Below are positions 55,798 to 63,906 of a DNA stretch of 64,000 bases, piece after piece (the stretch's first letter is position 1; each line of letters starts with the position of its first letter). The stretch is from Arthrobacter sp. P2b (GTDB taxonomy: Bacteria; Actinomycetota; Actinomycetes; Actinomycetales; Micrococcaceae): positions 516,727 to 580,726 of the forward strand of contig NZ_FVZL01000002.1 in the NCBI RefSeq assembly GCF_900168295.1, given 5' to 3'. Position numbers and translations under genes: made by a program. The notes under the pieces are model-generated. The model was not told the origin of the DNA, searched no databases, and saw only the letters and a list, made by a program, of their open reading frames with translations.

Positions 55798-56322
55798 ATG
55801 AAAACTTTTGTTCTTGGCGGAGGCTGCTTCTGGTGCCTCGACGCCGTCTACCAGAAGACCAGGGGCGTCACCTCCGTGGTGTCCGGCTACACCGGCGGGC
55901 ACGATCCGAACCCGGACTACTACTCGGTATGCAACGGCACCACCGGGCATGCCGAGGTTGTGGCGGTGACCTTCGACGAGGACATTGTTCCGGCGGACGT
56001 CATTCTGGACATGTTCTTTGCCCTGCACGACCCCACCACGCTGAACCGCCAGGGGTACGACGTGGGCACCCAGTACCGCTCATCCATGTTCTACGAGACC
56101 ACCGAAGAAAAGATCCTGTTCGAGGAAGCCATCGAGCGGAACCAGGCGCTGTGGGCCCATCCGATCGTCACCGAGGTCAGCCGGCTGCCGCGCTTTTATG
56201 TCGCGGAGGAGTTCCACCAGAACTACTACGCCAAGCATCCCGAGCAGGGGTACTGCCAGGTGATCATCAACCCCAAGCTCGCGAAGGCAAGGAAATATTA
56301 CTCTGCATGGCTTAACGCTTAG
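55798..56322 (+). CDS. msrA: Peptide methionine sulfoxide reductase MsrA
   Basis: MsrA reduces methionine-S-sulfoxide in proteins. The 174 residues show the catalytic GGCFWCLDAVYQ at residues ~8-19, GYTGGHDPNPDYYSVCNGTTGHAE and QYRSSMFYETTEEK, and the C-terminal YYAKHPEQGYCQVIINPK with the recycling cysteine. The start at 55798 gives the normal MKTFVLGGGCFWC N-terminus. It is divergent from the Nif3-like gene and 64 bases ahead of cysK, so it may share that transcript in a sulfur and oxidative-repair group. Confidence 0.96.
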   Translation: MKTFVLGGGCFWCLDAVYQKTRGVTSVVSGYTGGHDPNPDYYSVCNGTTGHAEVVAVTFDEDIVPADVILDMFFALHDPTTLNRQGYDVGTQYRSSMFYETTEEKILFEEAIERNQALWAHPIVTEVSRLPRFYVAEEFHQNYYAKHPEQGYCQVIINPKLAKARKYYSAWLNA

Positions 56323-56386
56323 CCACGGTTACGCCGCCTCGTTAGGCTGACCTCAGTATTCACCCCTCAGAGATAGGCGTATGTAC

Positions 56387-57322
56387 ATGGCACGGATCTA
56401 TGACGATGTAACGCAGCTGGTCGGCGGTACCCCGCTGGTCAAGCTCAACCGGCTCAGCGAGGGGCTGGACGCCACCGTTGCCGTGAAGCTTGAGTTCTAC
56501 AACCCGGCCAACAGCGTCAAGGACCGCATCGGCGTGGCCATCGTCGACGCCGCCGAAAAGTCCGGCGCCCTGAAGCCGGGCGGCACCATCGTTGAAGGCA
56601 CTTCCGGCAACACGGGCATCGCCCTGGCCATGGTGGGTGCTGCCCGCGGCTACAAGGTCATCCTGACCATGCCCGAGACCATGTCCACCGAGCGCCGGGT
56701 CATGCTGCGCGCTTTCGGTGCCGAGATCGTCCTGACGCCGGGCTCCGAGGGCATGCGCGGTGCCGTGGAGAAGGCCCAGGAGATCGTGGCCAACACCGAG
56801 AACTCCATCTGGGCGCAGCAGTTCGCCAACGAGGCCAACCCCGAGATCCACCGCAACACCACGGCCGAGGAAATCTGGACTGACACCGACGGCAAGGTGG
56901 ACATCTTCGTAGCCGGCGTTGGCACCGGCGGAACCGTCACCGGCGTCGGACAGGTCCTCAAGGAGCGCAAGCCCGGCGTCCAGATCGTCGCCATCGAACC
57001 CAAGGACTCCGCGATCCTCAACGGCGGCGCCCCCGGCCCGCACAAGATCCAGGGCATCGGCGCCAACTTCGTGCCGGAGATCCTGGACACCAACGTGTAC
57101 GACGAAGTCCTGGACGCCACCCTGGAAGACTCCGTCCGGGTGGCACGCGAGCTCGGCGTCAAGGAAGGCATCCTGGGCGGCATCTCCTCGGGCGCCATCG
57201 TCTGGGGCGCACTGGAGCTGGCAAAGCGCCCCGAGAATGCGGGCAAGCTGATCGTCGCCGTCGTCTGCGACTTTGGTGAGCGTTACATCTCCACCGTGCT
57301 CTATGACGACATCCGCGGCTGA
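56387..57322 (+). CDS. cysK: Cysteine synthase A (O-acetylserine sulfhydrylase)
   Basis: CysK makes cysteine from O-acetylserine and sulfide using PLP. The 311 residues contain [14 protein letters not shown], the PLP lysine in [12 protein letters not shown] (residue ~44), the substrate loop [13 protein letters not shown], and [18 protein letters not shown] for phosphate binding. I chose ATG at 56387 ([13 protein letters not shown]), nine bases after AGG; the ATG at 56381 is too close to that site. cysE follows 40 bases later, so acetylserine supply and use are co-expressed and the two proteins can form the cysteine synthase complex. Confidence 0.97.
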   Translation: MARIYDDVTQLVGGTPLVKLNRLSEGLDATVAVKLEFYNPANSVKDRIGVAIVDAAEKSGALKPGGTIVEGTSGNTGIALAMVGAARGYKVILTMPETMSTERRVMLRAFGAEIVLTPGSEGMRGAVEKAQEIVANTENSIWAQQFANEANPEIHRNTTAEEIWTDTDGKVDIFVAGVGTGGTVTGVGQVLKERKPGVQIVAIEPKDSAILNGGAPGPHKIQGIGANFVPEILDTNVYDEVLDATLEDSVRVARELGVKEGILGGISSGAIVWGALELAKRPENAGKLIVAVVCDFGERYISTVLYDDIRG

Positions 57323-57362
57323 TTAAGCCGTCTGTCGCCCCGTTTCCTGTAGAAAGAACTTT

Positions 57363-57947
57363 GTGGGCTTTTTCGCAAGACTAAAGGAAGACCTCGAGGC
57401 CGCCCGGTCCCACGACCCGGCGGCCCGGGGTTCTTTCGAGAACTTTTTCGCTTACTCCGGCCTGCATGCCATCTGGATCCACCGGCTGACGCACCGCCTC
57501 TGGCAGAATCCCGGCCTGCGCTTCCCGGCGCGGCTGCTCTCCCAGCTGGGCAGGTTCGTGACCGGCATCGAGATCCATCCAGGTGCCACGATCGGCCGCC
57601 GCTTCTTCATCGACCACGGCATGGGTGTGGTCATTGGAGAGACTGCCGAGATCGGCGAGGACGTCATGATGTATCACGGCGTGACCCTTGGCGGACGCTC
57701 ACTGGCACGGATCAAACGCCACCCCACCATCGGGGACCGTGTGACCATCGGGGCCGGGGCTAAGATCCTCGGTCCGATCACCATCGGCGAGGACAGTGCC
57801 GTGGGCGCCAACGCCGTCGTGGTCAAGGACGCCCCGCCTGAATCCATCGTCACCGGCGTTCCCGCCAAGTGGCGCCACCGCGATGCCCAGCGGGAGACCA
57901 AGCCCGCCGTGGACCCGGCTGAATACGAGATTGAATACCATCTCTGA
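57363..57947 (+). CDS. cysE: Serine O-acetyltransferase
   Basis: CysE acetylates serine with acetyl-CoA, the first step of cysteine synthesis. The 194-residue protein has an N-terminal helical part ([33 protein letters not shown]) and a left-handed beta helix of hexapeptide repeats ([62 protein letters not shown]). The C-terminus ends [11 protein letters not shown]; the terminal isoleucine that docks into CysK is replaced, so binding to CysK may be weaker. It starts GTG at 57363. Confidence 0.95.
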   Translation: MGFFARLKEDLEAARSHDPAARGSFENFFAYSGLHAIWIHRLTHRLWQNPGLRFPARLLSQLGRFVTGIEIHPGATIGRRFFIDHGMGVVIGETAEIGEDVMMYHGVTLGGRSLARIKRHPTIGDRVTIGAGAKILGPITIGEDSAVGANAVVVKDAPPESIVTGVPAKWRHRDAQRETKPAVDPAEYEIEYHL

Positions 57948-57950
57948 CCC

Positions 57951-58415
57951 TCAGCCGGCTGCGACGCGTTTCAGCACCACCTTTACTGCCGCGTCGTAGA
58001 GCCGGTCCGGCAGGATCCGGCGCAGCCCCAGGATAGCCTTGGCTCCGCTGCCCACCGGGTAGCGGGTCCTGGGCCGGCCGGAACGGGCGGCATGCAGCAC
58101 GGCTTCGGCAATGACTTCAGGCCGTGTGGGTGTCCCGGCCCTGTTGGTGGGCGCCAGCGCCCCCGCCATTTCCCGTGCTAACCAGCACCTCGATCCGTCC
58201 CCTTTCCGCCAGGACGCGTCCGACGGCGGCGCGCATCGATGCGTGGTCCGTCACGTCAAGCGACAGGACCGTGACCCCGAGCGGCTTCAGCGGGTCCATC
58301 CGGTCCACCCCCGGGCACCGGCGTAGACGCTGGATCCGTTGCCGGCCAGCTTCCTTGCCGCCTCATAACCGATCCCGGCGGATTCGCCGGTGACGATTGC
58401 TACTGGCTGGACCAT
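57951..58415 (-). pseudogene. Decayed SDR oxidoreductase
   Basis: Pieces of one short-chain dehydrogenase lie in different frames. From the ATG at 58415, VQPVAIVTGESAGIGYEAARKL is the intact cofactor motif. After about 35 codons the frame shifts, and a second frame carries DPLKPLGVTVLSLDVTDHASM and the NAG-region equivalent 'LVSTGNGG'. The last piece (TRPEVIAEAVLHAARSGRPRTRYPVGS... ending VVLKRVAAG) is in another frame and joins directly to it, so roughly 100 codons including the Ser and Tyr-x-x-x-Lys catalytic region are missing. It is convergent with cysE and is clearly non-functional. Confidence 0.85.
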
Positions 58416-58533
58416 GCTGGGCTCCCCTGGAACAAACTGCTCTGGAAGAAAGCGCCGGACGCCGGAAACAGCAACGGCCGGCAGTTCCCACACTAGGCGG
58501 GAACTGCCGGCCGGAGCAGGGTTCTACAGGGTG

Positions 58534-59970
58534 TTAGTGCGTGTCAACGGCTGCGATTTCAGACTTGTCCTCGCCCCAGAGGGTGTGGAACGTGCCTTCA
58601 GCGTCGACGCGGCCGTAGGTGTGGGCACCGAAGAGATCGCGCTGGCCCTGGATCAGGGCGGCGGCGACGCGCTTGCGCCGCAGGCCGTCGTAGTACGCCA
58701 GCGAGGAGGAGAACACCGGTACCGGGATGCCAAGCTGCACGGCGGTGGCAACCACGCGGCGCCACGCCGGGAGGGCATCGCCGATGGCCTTGGTGAACGC
58801 CGGTGCGAACAGCAAGTTGGCCGGCTTCTCGTCCGCGGCGTAAGCCTTGGTGATGTCCTTGAGCAGCTCGGCGCGGATGATGCAGCCGGCACGCCACAGG
58901 GATGCGATCTCGTCGAGCTTCAGGTCCCAGCCGTATTCCTTGGCTGCCGACGTCAGCATGTCCAGGCCCTGCGCGTAGGAGACGAGCTTGGAGGCGTAGA
59001 GGGCCTGGCGCACGTCCTCGACGAAGGTCTCGGGGATTTCCACCGAAGCTTCGTTGCCCGGCAGCAGTTCCTGGCCCAGCTTGCGCTGCCCGGCCTGCGA
59101 GGACAGGGCACGAGCGAAGACGGATTCGGCGATGCCGGAAACCGGGGAACCCAGTTCCAGGGCCGAGATGACCGTCCAGCGTCCGGTGCCCTTCTGGCCG
59201 GCGGCATCGACCACCACGTCGACGAACGGCTTGCCGGTCTTGCCGTCTACGTGGCCCAGGACCTCTGCGGAGATTTCGATCAGGAAGGAGGACAGCTCGC
59301 CCTTGTTCCACTCGGAGAAGATCTTGGACTGTTCGGCGGGCTCGATGCCGGCGCCTGAGCGGAGCAGGTCGAAGGCCTCGCCGATGACCTGCATGTCGGC
59401 GTACTCGATGCCGTTGTGGACCATCTTGACGAAGTGTCCTGCGCCGTCGGTGCCCACCCAGGCGCAGCACGGCTCGCCGTCCACCTTGGCGGAAATCTTT
59501 TCCAGCAGCGGGCCAAGTGCCTTGTAGGACTCCTTGGAACCGCCGGGCATGATGGAGGGGCCATTCAGGGCGCCTTCCTCCCCGCCGGATACGCCGACGC
59601 CCACAAAGTGGAGGTCCTTCTTGGCCAGCGCGGCTTCGCGCCGGCGGGTGTCCTCGTAGTGGGAGTTTCCAGCGTCGATGATGATGTCGCCGGCTTCCAG
59701 GAGCGGCTCGAGCTGCTCGATCACGGAGTCAACCGGCTTGCCGGCCTTGACCATGATGAGGACGCGGCGGGGCTTCTCCAATGAGTCCACCAGCTCCTGC
59801 AGGGTTTCGGTGCGGACAAAGTCGCCTTCCGAGCCGTACCGCTCCAGCAGCGCGTCCGTCTTCTCGACGGACCTGTTGTGCAGCGCGACAGTGAAGCCGT
59901 TCCGCGCCAGGTTGCGGGCCAGGTTGGCGCCCATCACGGCGAGGCCGGTGACACCGATGTGTGCAGACAT
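58534..59970 (-). CDS. gnd: 6-phosphogluconate dehydrogenase (decarboxylating, NADP-dependent type)
   Basis: Gnd oxidises 6-phosphogluconate to ribulose 5-phosphate and CO2, yielding NADPH. The 478 residues correspond to the longer GndA form. Visible are GVTGLAVMGANLARNLARNG at the start, HNRSVEKTDAL (an arginine that favours NADP), VSGGEEGALNGPSIMPGG with catalytic residues, KMVHNGIEYADMQVIGEA with the catalytic lysine, and GTGRWTVISALELGSPV. I chose the ATG at 59970 (MSAHIGVTGL); upstream in-frame codons run into a promoter region. It is monocistronic and divergent from a FadR-type regulator that may control it. Confidence 0.96.
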   Translation of the reverse strand: MSAHIGVTGLAVMGANLARNLARNGFTVALHNRSVEKTDALLERYGSEGDFVRTETLQELVDSLEKPRRVLIMVKAGKPVDSVIEQLEPLLEAGDIIIDAGNSHYEDTRRREAALAKKDLHFVGVGVSGGEEGALNGPSIMPGGSKESYKALGPLLEKISAKVDGEPCCAWVGTDGAGHFVKMVHNGIEYADMQVIGEAFDLLRSGAGIEPAEQSKIFSEWNKGELSSFLIEISAEVLGHVDGKTGKPFVDVVVDAAGQKGTGRWTVISALELGSPVSGIAESVFARALSSQAGQRKLGQELLPGNEASVEIPETFVEDVRQALYASKLVSYAQGLDMLTSAAKEYGWDLKLDEIASLWRAGCIIRAELLKDITKAYAADEKPANLLFAPAFTKAIGDALPAWRRVVATAVQLGIPVPVFSSSLAYYDGLRRKRVAAALIQGQRDLFGAHTYGRVDAEGTFHTLWGEDKSEIAAVDTH

Positions 59971-60172
59971 CAAAACTCCAATTCGTTTCTGTGCGACGGA
60001 TGCGCAGGGGCGTTTCCCATGCCGGAAACACCATGACATTTTTCAGGGGTCGGAATAAAGCATATATATTCGGGGGCCTCGGGGGAAGTGCCGCCCATCC
60101 AGCGAACGTTAAGTTTCGCCTCCTGGCCGGACCAGGCCGGCCGGCAGACCTCATCGCACTAGGCTTAGCTGC

Positions 60173-60898
60173 ATGACCAGCAGCCTGCACCACCGTGCCA
60201 TTGAGAACCTTGGCACCCGCATCATCTCCGGTGAGCTGCCTGCTGGCCACGTTATGCTCGCCGAACATCTCGAGGACGAACTTAAGGTTTCCCGTTCGGT
60301 AATCCGCGAAGCCGTCCGGGTGCTGCAGTCGCTGGGTTTGGTGGAAACCACCAAGCGGGTGGGGATCCGTGTGTTGCCGGCCAGCCGCTGGAACCCCTTC
60401 GACCCACAGGTCATCCGGTGGCGGCTCGCCAGCGATGCCCGCGGCGCGCAGCTGCGGTCCCTCGCCGAGCTGCGTGCAGCCGTGGAGCCGGCCGCCGCCG
60501 AGCTCGCGGCCCAGAATGCGCCCGCCCCGCTGCGGCTGGAGCTGGTGGACGTCGCCTATGCAATGCGCGACGCCGGGCACAACGGTGAAGTGCCGCGCTT
60601 CCTGGAGCTGGACATCCAGTTCCACTCCCTGCTGCTTTCGGGCTCGGGCAACGAGATGTTCGCCAACCTTATGGGCCAGGTGGCCGAGACGCTGACCGGC
60701 CGCACCGTGCACGGCCTGATGCCCGACCATCCGCATGAGGCTGCCCTGCAGTGGCACGTGGACCTGGCCGAAGCCATCGCCAGGGGCGACGCAGCCTCCG
60801 CCAGGGAAACCTCGGACCGGATCATGCGAAGGACCATGTCCCGGATGTCGGATACCTGGACGGAGCAGCCGCGCGTGTTTATCCCCGTGCGCCGTTAG
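60173..60898 (+). CDS. FadR/GntR-family transcriptional regulator
   Basis: This 241-residue regulator has a GntR-type winged helix at residues ~8-75 (IENLGTRIISGELPAGHVM and EDELKVSRSVIREAVRVLQSLGLVETTKRVG). The FCD ligand domain that follows has the metal-binding histidines of the class: DIQFHSLLLSGSGNEM and ALQWHVDLAEAIARGD. Such proteins often sense sugar acids or other small carboxylates. It diverges from gnd over a 200-base gap, so gluconate or phosphogluconate sensing is a reasonable guess. It is followed by terminator-like hairpins. Confidence 0.9.
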   Translation: MTSSLHHRAIENLGTRIISGELPAGHVMLAEHLEDELKVSRSVIREAVRVLQSLGLVETTKRVGIRVLPASRWNPFDPQVIRWRLASDARGAQLRSLAELRAAVEPAAAELAAQNAPAPLRLELVDVAYAMRDAGHNGEVPRFLELDIQFHSLLLSGSGNEMFANLMGQVAETLTGRTVHGLMPDHPHEAALQWHVDLAEAIARGDAASARETSDRIMRRTMSRMSDTWTEQPRVFIPVRR

Positions 60899-60904
60899 AG
60901 TCCC

Positions 60905-60943
60905 GTAGCCCGGCCGCGTCACAGACTCGCGGCTACTTTTTGT
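60905..60943 (+). terminator. Terminator of the FadR-type regulator gene
   Basis: A GTAGCC...GGCTAC-type stem with CCGCG/CGCGG in its middle (a small bulge) is followed by TTTTTGTTT, seven bases after the gene's stop. Confidence 0.75.
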
Positions 60944-60974
60944 TTCCGGGAGTTCACGGTATATTCATTCCAGG

Positions 60975-61017
60975 CCCTCCACCGCGGCATCCCCCAATAG
61001 TCGCGGTGGAGGGTTTT
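60975..61017 (+). terminator. Second hairpin with TTTT tail
   Basis: CCCTCCACCGCG (60975-60986) pairs exactly with CGCGGTGGAGGG (61002-61013) around a 15-base loop and is followed by TTTT on the plus strand. It duplicates the terminator 35 bases upstream. It may be a backup, or end a small independent RNA. Confidence 0.6.
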
Positions 61018-61059
61018 CCAATGCCCGGATACTGCCGGGTCAGCAGCCCGGCGCCCGCA

Positions 61060-61350
61060 TCACGCCGCGTCGGCAACTGATTCCCTAAGCCGCCAGCCCC
61101 CGCCCAGACCGTCGCGCTCAAGGATCATGGTGGTCAGGGCAGAACTCTTGTTGCTACCCAGCCTGACCTGGACCTGCAGGACTTCCACATCCACCCTGCT
61201 GTTGCCCTTCGGCATCCTCCGGCGGGTCTCCCACCAGTTGATCCGCTCGAACCATCTGACAGGTTCGGCACCCACTGCCCATTCCCTGCCGCGGCTGACC
61301 ACCGCCGTCGGCATTCCATTTTGGCCAGTGCGGACTATCACGTGTTCCAT
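61060..61350 (-). CDS. Small conserved-looking protein of unknown function
   Basis: From the ATG at 61350 (MEHVIVRTGQNGMPTAVVSR) this is a 96-residue basic protein, with WAVGAEPVRWFERINWWETRRR in the middle and VDVEVLQVQVRLGSN followed by LERDGLGGGWRLRESV at the end. The pattern of aromatic residues and paired strands suggests a small beta domain like the DUF6504 type, but I am not certain. The longer upstream reading runs through the terminator and tRNA-Val and is not real. It is the gene downstream of tRNA-Val on the same strand. Confidence 0.6.
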   Translation of the reverse strand: MEHVIVRTGQNGMPTAVVSRGREWAVGAEPVRWFERINWWETRRRMPKGNSRVDVEVLQVQVRLGSNKSSALTTMILERDGLGGGWRLRESVADAA

Positions 61351-61403
61351 ACCTGGCAAGATATGGCAGGGGTCCGACAATCGGCGCTGCCGGCGGAAGA
61401 CAC

Positions 61404-61451
61404 AAAAAACCCCGCAATTTTCACCGTTACGGGCGAAAACTACGGGGTTTT
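61404..61451 (-). terminator. tRNA-Val intrinsic terminator
   Basis: On the minus strand AAAACCCCG pairs with CGGGGTTTT and the inner AGTTTTC/GAAAATT arms extend the stem around CCGTAACGG. TTTTTT follows. It lies right after tRNA-Val. Confidence 0.88.
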
Positions 61452-61453
61452 GC

Positions 61454-61529
61454 TGGTGGGTCCTACCGGGATCGAACCGATGACATCCACGGTGTAAACG
61501 TGGCGCTCTACCAGCTGAGCTAAAGACCC
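61454..61529 (-). tRNA. tRNA-Val (anticodon TAC)
   Basis: The acceptor stem GGGTCTT/AGGACCC, D-arm GCTC/GAGC, anticodon stem CCACG/CGTGG with loop TTTACAC (anticodon TAC) and T-arm ATCGG-TTCGATC-CCGGT give a complete tRNA on the minus strand. The 3' ACCA, including CCA, is encoded. It reads GTA and GTG. Confidence 0.97.
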
Positions 61530-61641
61530 AAGCCGCTGAATCCGGCGTTTCCGCCGCAACCAACGAACATAGACTCTACCCGACCCTTGCCCTCAAACGC
61601 GAATCGGACGGGAAGTCCGGCCGGGTGGCCCCCCATGCACA

Positions 61642-62562
61642 TCACAGCGGCGGCAGTTCGGCCGCAAGCCAGCTGAGTGATTCTGAGACCCCGGCCTCAA
61701 GTTTGATGGTGGCTTTGTCGTCCCCGCGGGTCTCTCCCCTGTTGATGATGACTACCGGCTTGCCGTCCTTCGCGGCGTGCCGGACAAACCGTAGTCCGCT
61801 CATGACTGTCAGCGAAGAACCGGCCACCACCAAAGCGGCGGCTTCATCGACCATGGCGTAGGACTTCTCCACCCGGTCCTTTGGCACGTTTTCACCGAAG
61901 TACACAAAGTCGGGTTTCAGCGTGCCGCCGCAGGCCGGACAGGCGGCCACAACAAAGCTGCTGATCAGGGCCTGGTCCTCCACGGTGGCGTCAGCATCAG
62001 GCGCCATTTCCACCAGCCCCGTTTTTTTCGCCCGTTCAAGGAACTCCGGATTCAGCTCCTCCAGCATCCCCGCGAGGAGCCGGCGCGAGTAGGTCCTGCC
62101 GCAGTCCAGGCAGACCACCTGGTCAAACCGGCCGTGGAGATCGATGACGTTCACGCTTCCGGCATCCTCATGCAGGCGGTCCACGTTCTGGGTGATCAGC
62201 CCGGTGAGGTAGCCACGGCGTTCAAGCTCCGCCGCTGCGTAATGTCCCGGATTTGGATCGGCATGGCGGAGGTGCGACCAGCCGATGTGGTTTCGCGCCC
62301 AGTACCGCTGCCGGTTTGCGGCATCCCGGACGAACTCCTGGTACGTCATGGGCGTCCTGGGTGGCGAACCAGGGCCGCGGTAATCGGGGATGCCCGAATC
62401 GGTGCTGAGTCCTGCGCCTGTCAGCAGCGCGAAACGAGTGCCGGCAAGGATGTCCCGGATACGGACCAGGATCTCAAGGTCAGCGGCAGAAGCCCGGGCG
62501 GGAGGCGACGGCGGCATGCTGGCAAAGCCGGTCAGGCCTACCCTATGCCGCCGCGCGTCCAT
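61642..62562 (-). CDS. Sir2-family NAD-dependent protein deacylase
   Basis: This 306-residue sirtuin has the NAD-binding GAGLSTDSGIPDYRG (~residues 48-62), TQNVDRLHEDAGS with the Gln/Asn/Asp catalytic set and the HG of DLHGRFDQVVC. A four-cysteine zinc module (CLDCGRT and CPACGG) interrupts the fold, and the Rossmann end is AALVVAGSSLTVMSG. It should remove acetyl or other acyl groups from lysines. The neighbouring AhpE-type peroxiredoxin gene lies six bases upstream, so the two are co-transcribed. Confidence 0.93.
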   Translation of the reverse strand: MDARRHRVGLTGFASMPPSPPARASAADLEILVRIRDILAGTRFALLTGAGLSTDSGIPDYRGPGSPPRTPMTYQEFVRDAANRQRYWARNHIGWSHLRHADPNPGHYAAAELERRGYLTGLITQNVDRLHEDAGSVNVIDLHGRFDQVVCLDCGRTYSRRLLAGMLEELNPEFLERAKKTGLVEMAPDADATVEDQALISSFVVAACPACGGTLKPDFVYFGENVPKDRVEKSYAMVDEAAALVVAGSSLTVMSGLRFVRHAAKDGKPVVIINRGETRGDDKATIKLEAGVSESLSWLAAELPPL

Positions 62563-62568
62563 GGCCCG

Positions 62569-63063
62569 TCAGCCCTGGTCCAGGCCGGCCAGTGCTGCGC
62601 GGTACTCGCCAAAGTCACGGGCCTGGCCACGCGGGTTCACCACTGTGTACCGGATGCGTCCGGCGGCGTCGATGATGAACGTGCCGCGCCTGGCCATTCC
62701 GGTCTCCCCATCGAAAACACCGTACGCGCTGGCTGCGGCGCCGTGGGGCCAAAAGTCCGAGAGCAGGTCGAAGCCGTAGCCTTCCTGGGCCGCGTAGGCA
62801 CGGAGGCTGAACTTGCTGTCCACCGATACGGCCAGGACCGTGGCATGGGCATTCTCGAAGACAGCGAGGTTGTCCCGTATTTCGCAGAGTTCTCCGGTGC
62901 AGATCCCCGAGAACGCAAACGGGTAGAACACCAGGACCACGTTCTGCCCGCGGAATGACGACAGCCGGACCGGCTCGCCAAACTGGTTGGGGAGTTCAAA
63001 GTCAGGAGCCGTCCCGCCGACCGCGGGTACAGCAGCGGAGGCAGCGGCAAGCGCTGCCGTCAC
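62569..63063 (-). CDS. AhpE-type peroxiredoxin
   Basis: This 164-residue thioredoxin-fold peroxidase has the peroxidatic motif AFSGICTGELCEIRDN (Thr-x-x-Cys equivalent), FELPNQFGEPVRLSSFRGQNVVL upstream and VDSKFSLRAYAAQE downstream. The pattern is close to the 1-Cys AhpE of mycobacteria, which reduces peroxides and peroxynitrite with mycothiol-linked recycling; the C-terminal ARRGTFIIDAAGRIRY contains the conserved Arg. The GTG start overlaps the DUF3052 stop by four bases (GTGA), so they are translationally coupled. Confidence 0.92.
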   Translation of the reverse strand: MTAALAAASAAVPAVGGTAPDFELPNQFGEPVRLSSFRGQNVVLVFYPFAFSGICTGELCEIRDNLAVFENAHATVLAVSVDSKFSLRAYAAQEGYGFDLLSDFWPHGAAASAYGVFDGETGMARRGTFIIDAAGRIRYTVVNPRGQARDFGEYRAALAGLDQG

Positions 63064-63479
63064 TTGTTCTTCCTGCTCACCAGCCGGGCAGCGCTCCAGT
63101 CCTTGGATACGCCGGCTGACGTGGTGACGTGCAGGCCGGCGGTGGGGGCGGCCTCCTGGATGTCCGCCGGGGAGACGTAGCCATCCCTTCCGGACTTCGG
63201 GGTAAGGACCCAGACAACGCCGTTTTCGCTGAGGGTGGTCAGCGAATCCATCAGGCTGTCAACAAGGTCGCCGTCACCGTCGCGCCACCAAAAGATCACG
63301 GCGTCCGCAACTTCGTGGTCGTCCTCGTCCAGCAGCTCTGAACCGGTGAGGTCCTCTATATCGTCACGCAAGTCGAAATCGACGTCGTCGTCGTAACCGA
63401 ACTCCTGAATCAGATCCCCGTTTTTGAAACCCAATTTTTCCGCCACATTTACCGAAGTGGCGGCGTCGGCCTCGCTCAC
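63060..63479 (-). CDS. DUF3052 domain-containing protein
   Basis: This 139-residue acidic protein (SEADAATSVNVAEKLGFKNGD, DDDVDFDLRDDIEDLTGSELLD, FWWRDGDGDLVDSLMDSLTTL, WVLTPKSGRDGYVSPADIQEAA and TSAGVSKDWSAARLVSRKN) matches DUF3052 across its length. The family is a conserved actinobacterial regulator-like fold of unknown function, commonly near aceE and ahpE. I chose GTG at 63479, which has GGAGG five bases upstream; a longer reading to 63644 lacks one. It overlaps the peroxiredoxin start and is divergent from aceE. Confidence 0.92.
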   Translation of the reverse strand: MSEADAATSVNVAEKLGFKNGDLIQEFGYDDDVDFDLRDDIEDLTGSELLDEDDHEVADAVIFWWRDGDGDLVDSLMDSLTTLSENGVVWVLTPKSGRDGYVSPADIQEAAPTAGLHVTTSAGVSKDWSAARLVSRKNK

Positions 63480-63906
63480 GTGTTCCTCCAATGCCTCATA
63501 TATGCGGTGCGCATAGTGATTTCCATTACTCCCAAGCCAACACCCTTTGTGCCTGCGCTTCAAGCTGCCGCCCCCGTGGAACGGCATATTCTGCGTCACA
63601 TCGGGTGTGGTCAGCCCGCCTTGCAGTGGCTTTTCGTCACACAACCAGTATGACGGCGAAATACAACAGAGGTGCCAAAGGTGCAGCTACGCATCGCCTT
63701 GGTGGGAGGGCTAGAGTGGCTGATGACAACTATGCCTGCGGGACAACAACCTTGTAACTTCGTGCAGACATAGGAGCGCTAGGACCCTGCCCGGCACACA
63801 TGCCCGGGCTGTTGTAACCGATACGTCGCACACGGCGTATGTACGCCGGGCAGTCACCCTGCCTGGCCTGAGTGCGCCGATTCATGCGCGCAAAGAGAGG
63901 TTGGAC
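63480..63906. other. Divergent promoter region DUF3052 / aceE
   Basis: The 427-base gap holds no convincing gene. It should carry divergent promoters for the DUF3052 operon and aceE. A TTGTAA hexamer at 63812-63817 with an 18-base spacing to CGTATG is a weak candidate for aceE. Short open readings lack ribosome-binding sites. The long leader ahead of aceE may hold regulatory sequence, but I recognise no riboswitch. Confidence 0.4.

Noticed and set aside
54775..56028. An upstream start that would extend the Nif3-like protein by about 110 residues
   Set aside because: The extension would overlap the divergent msrA start and promoter, and the added sequence is unlike the family; the ATG at 55698 is better.
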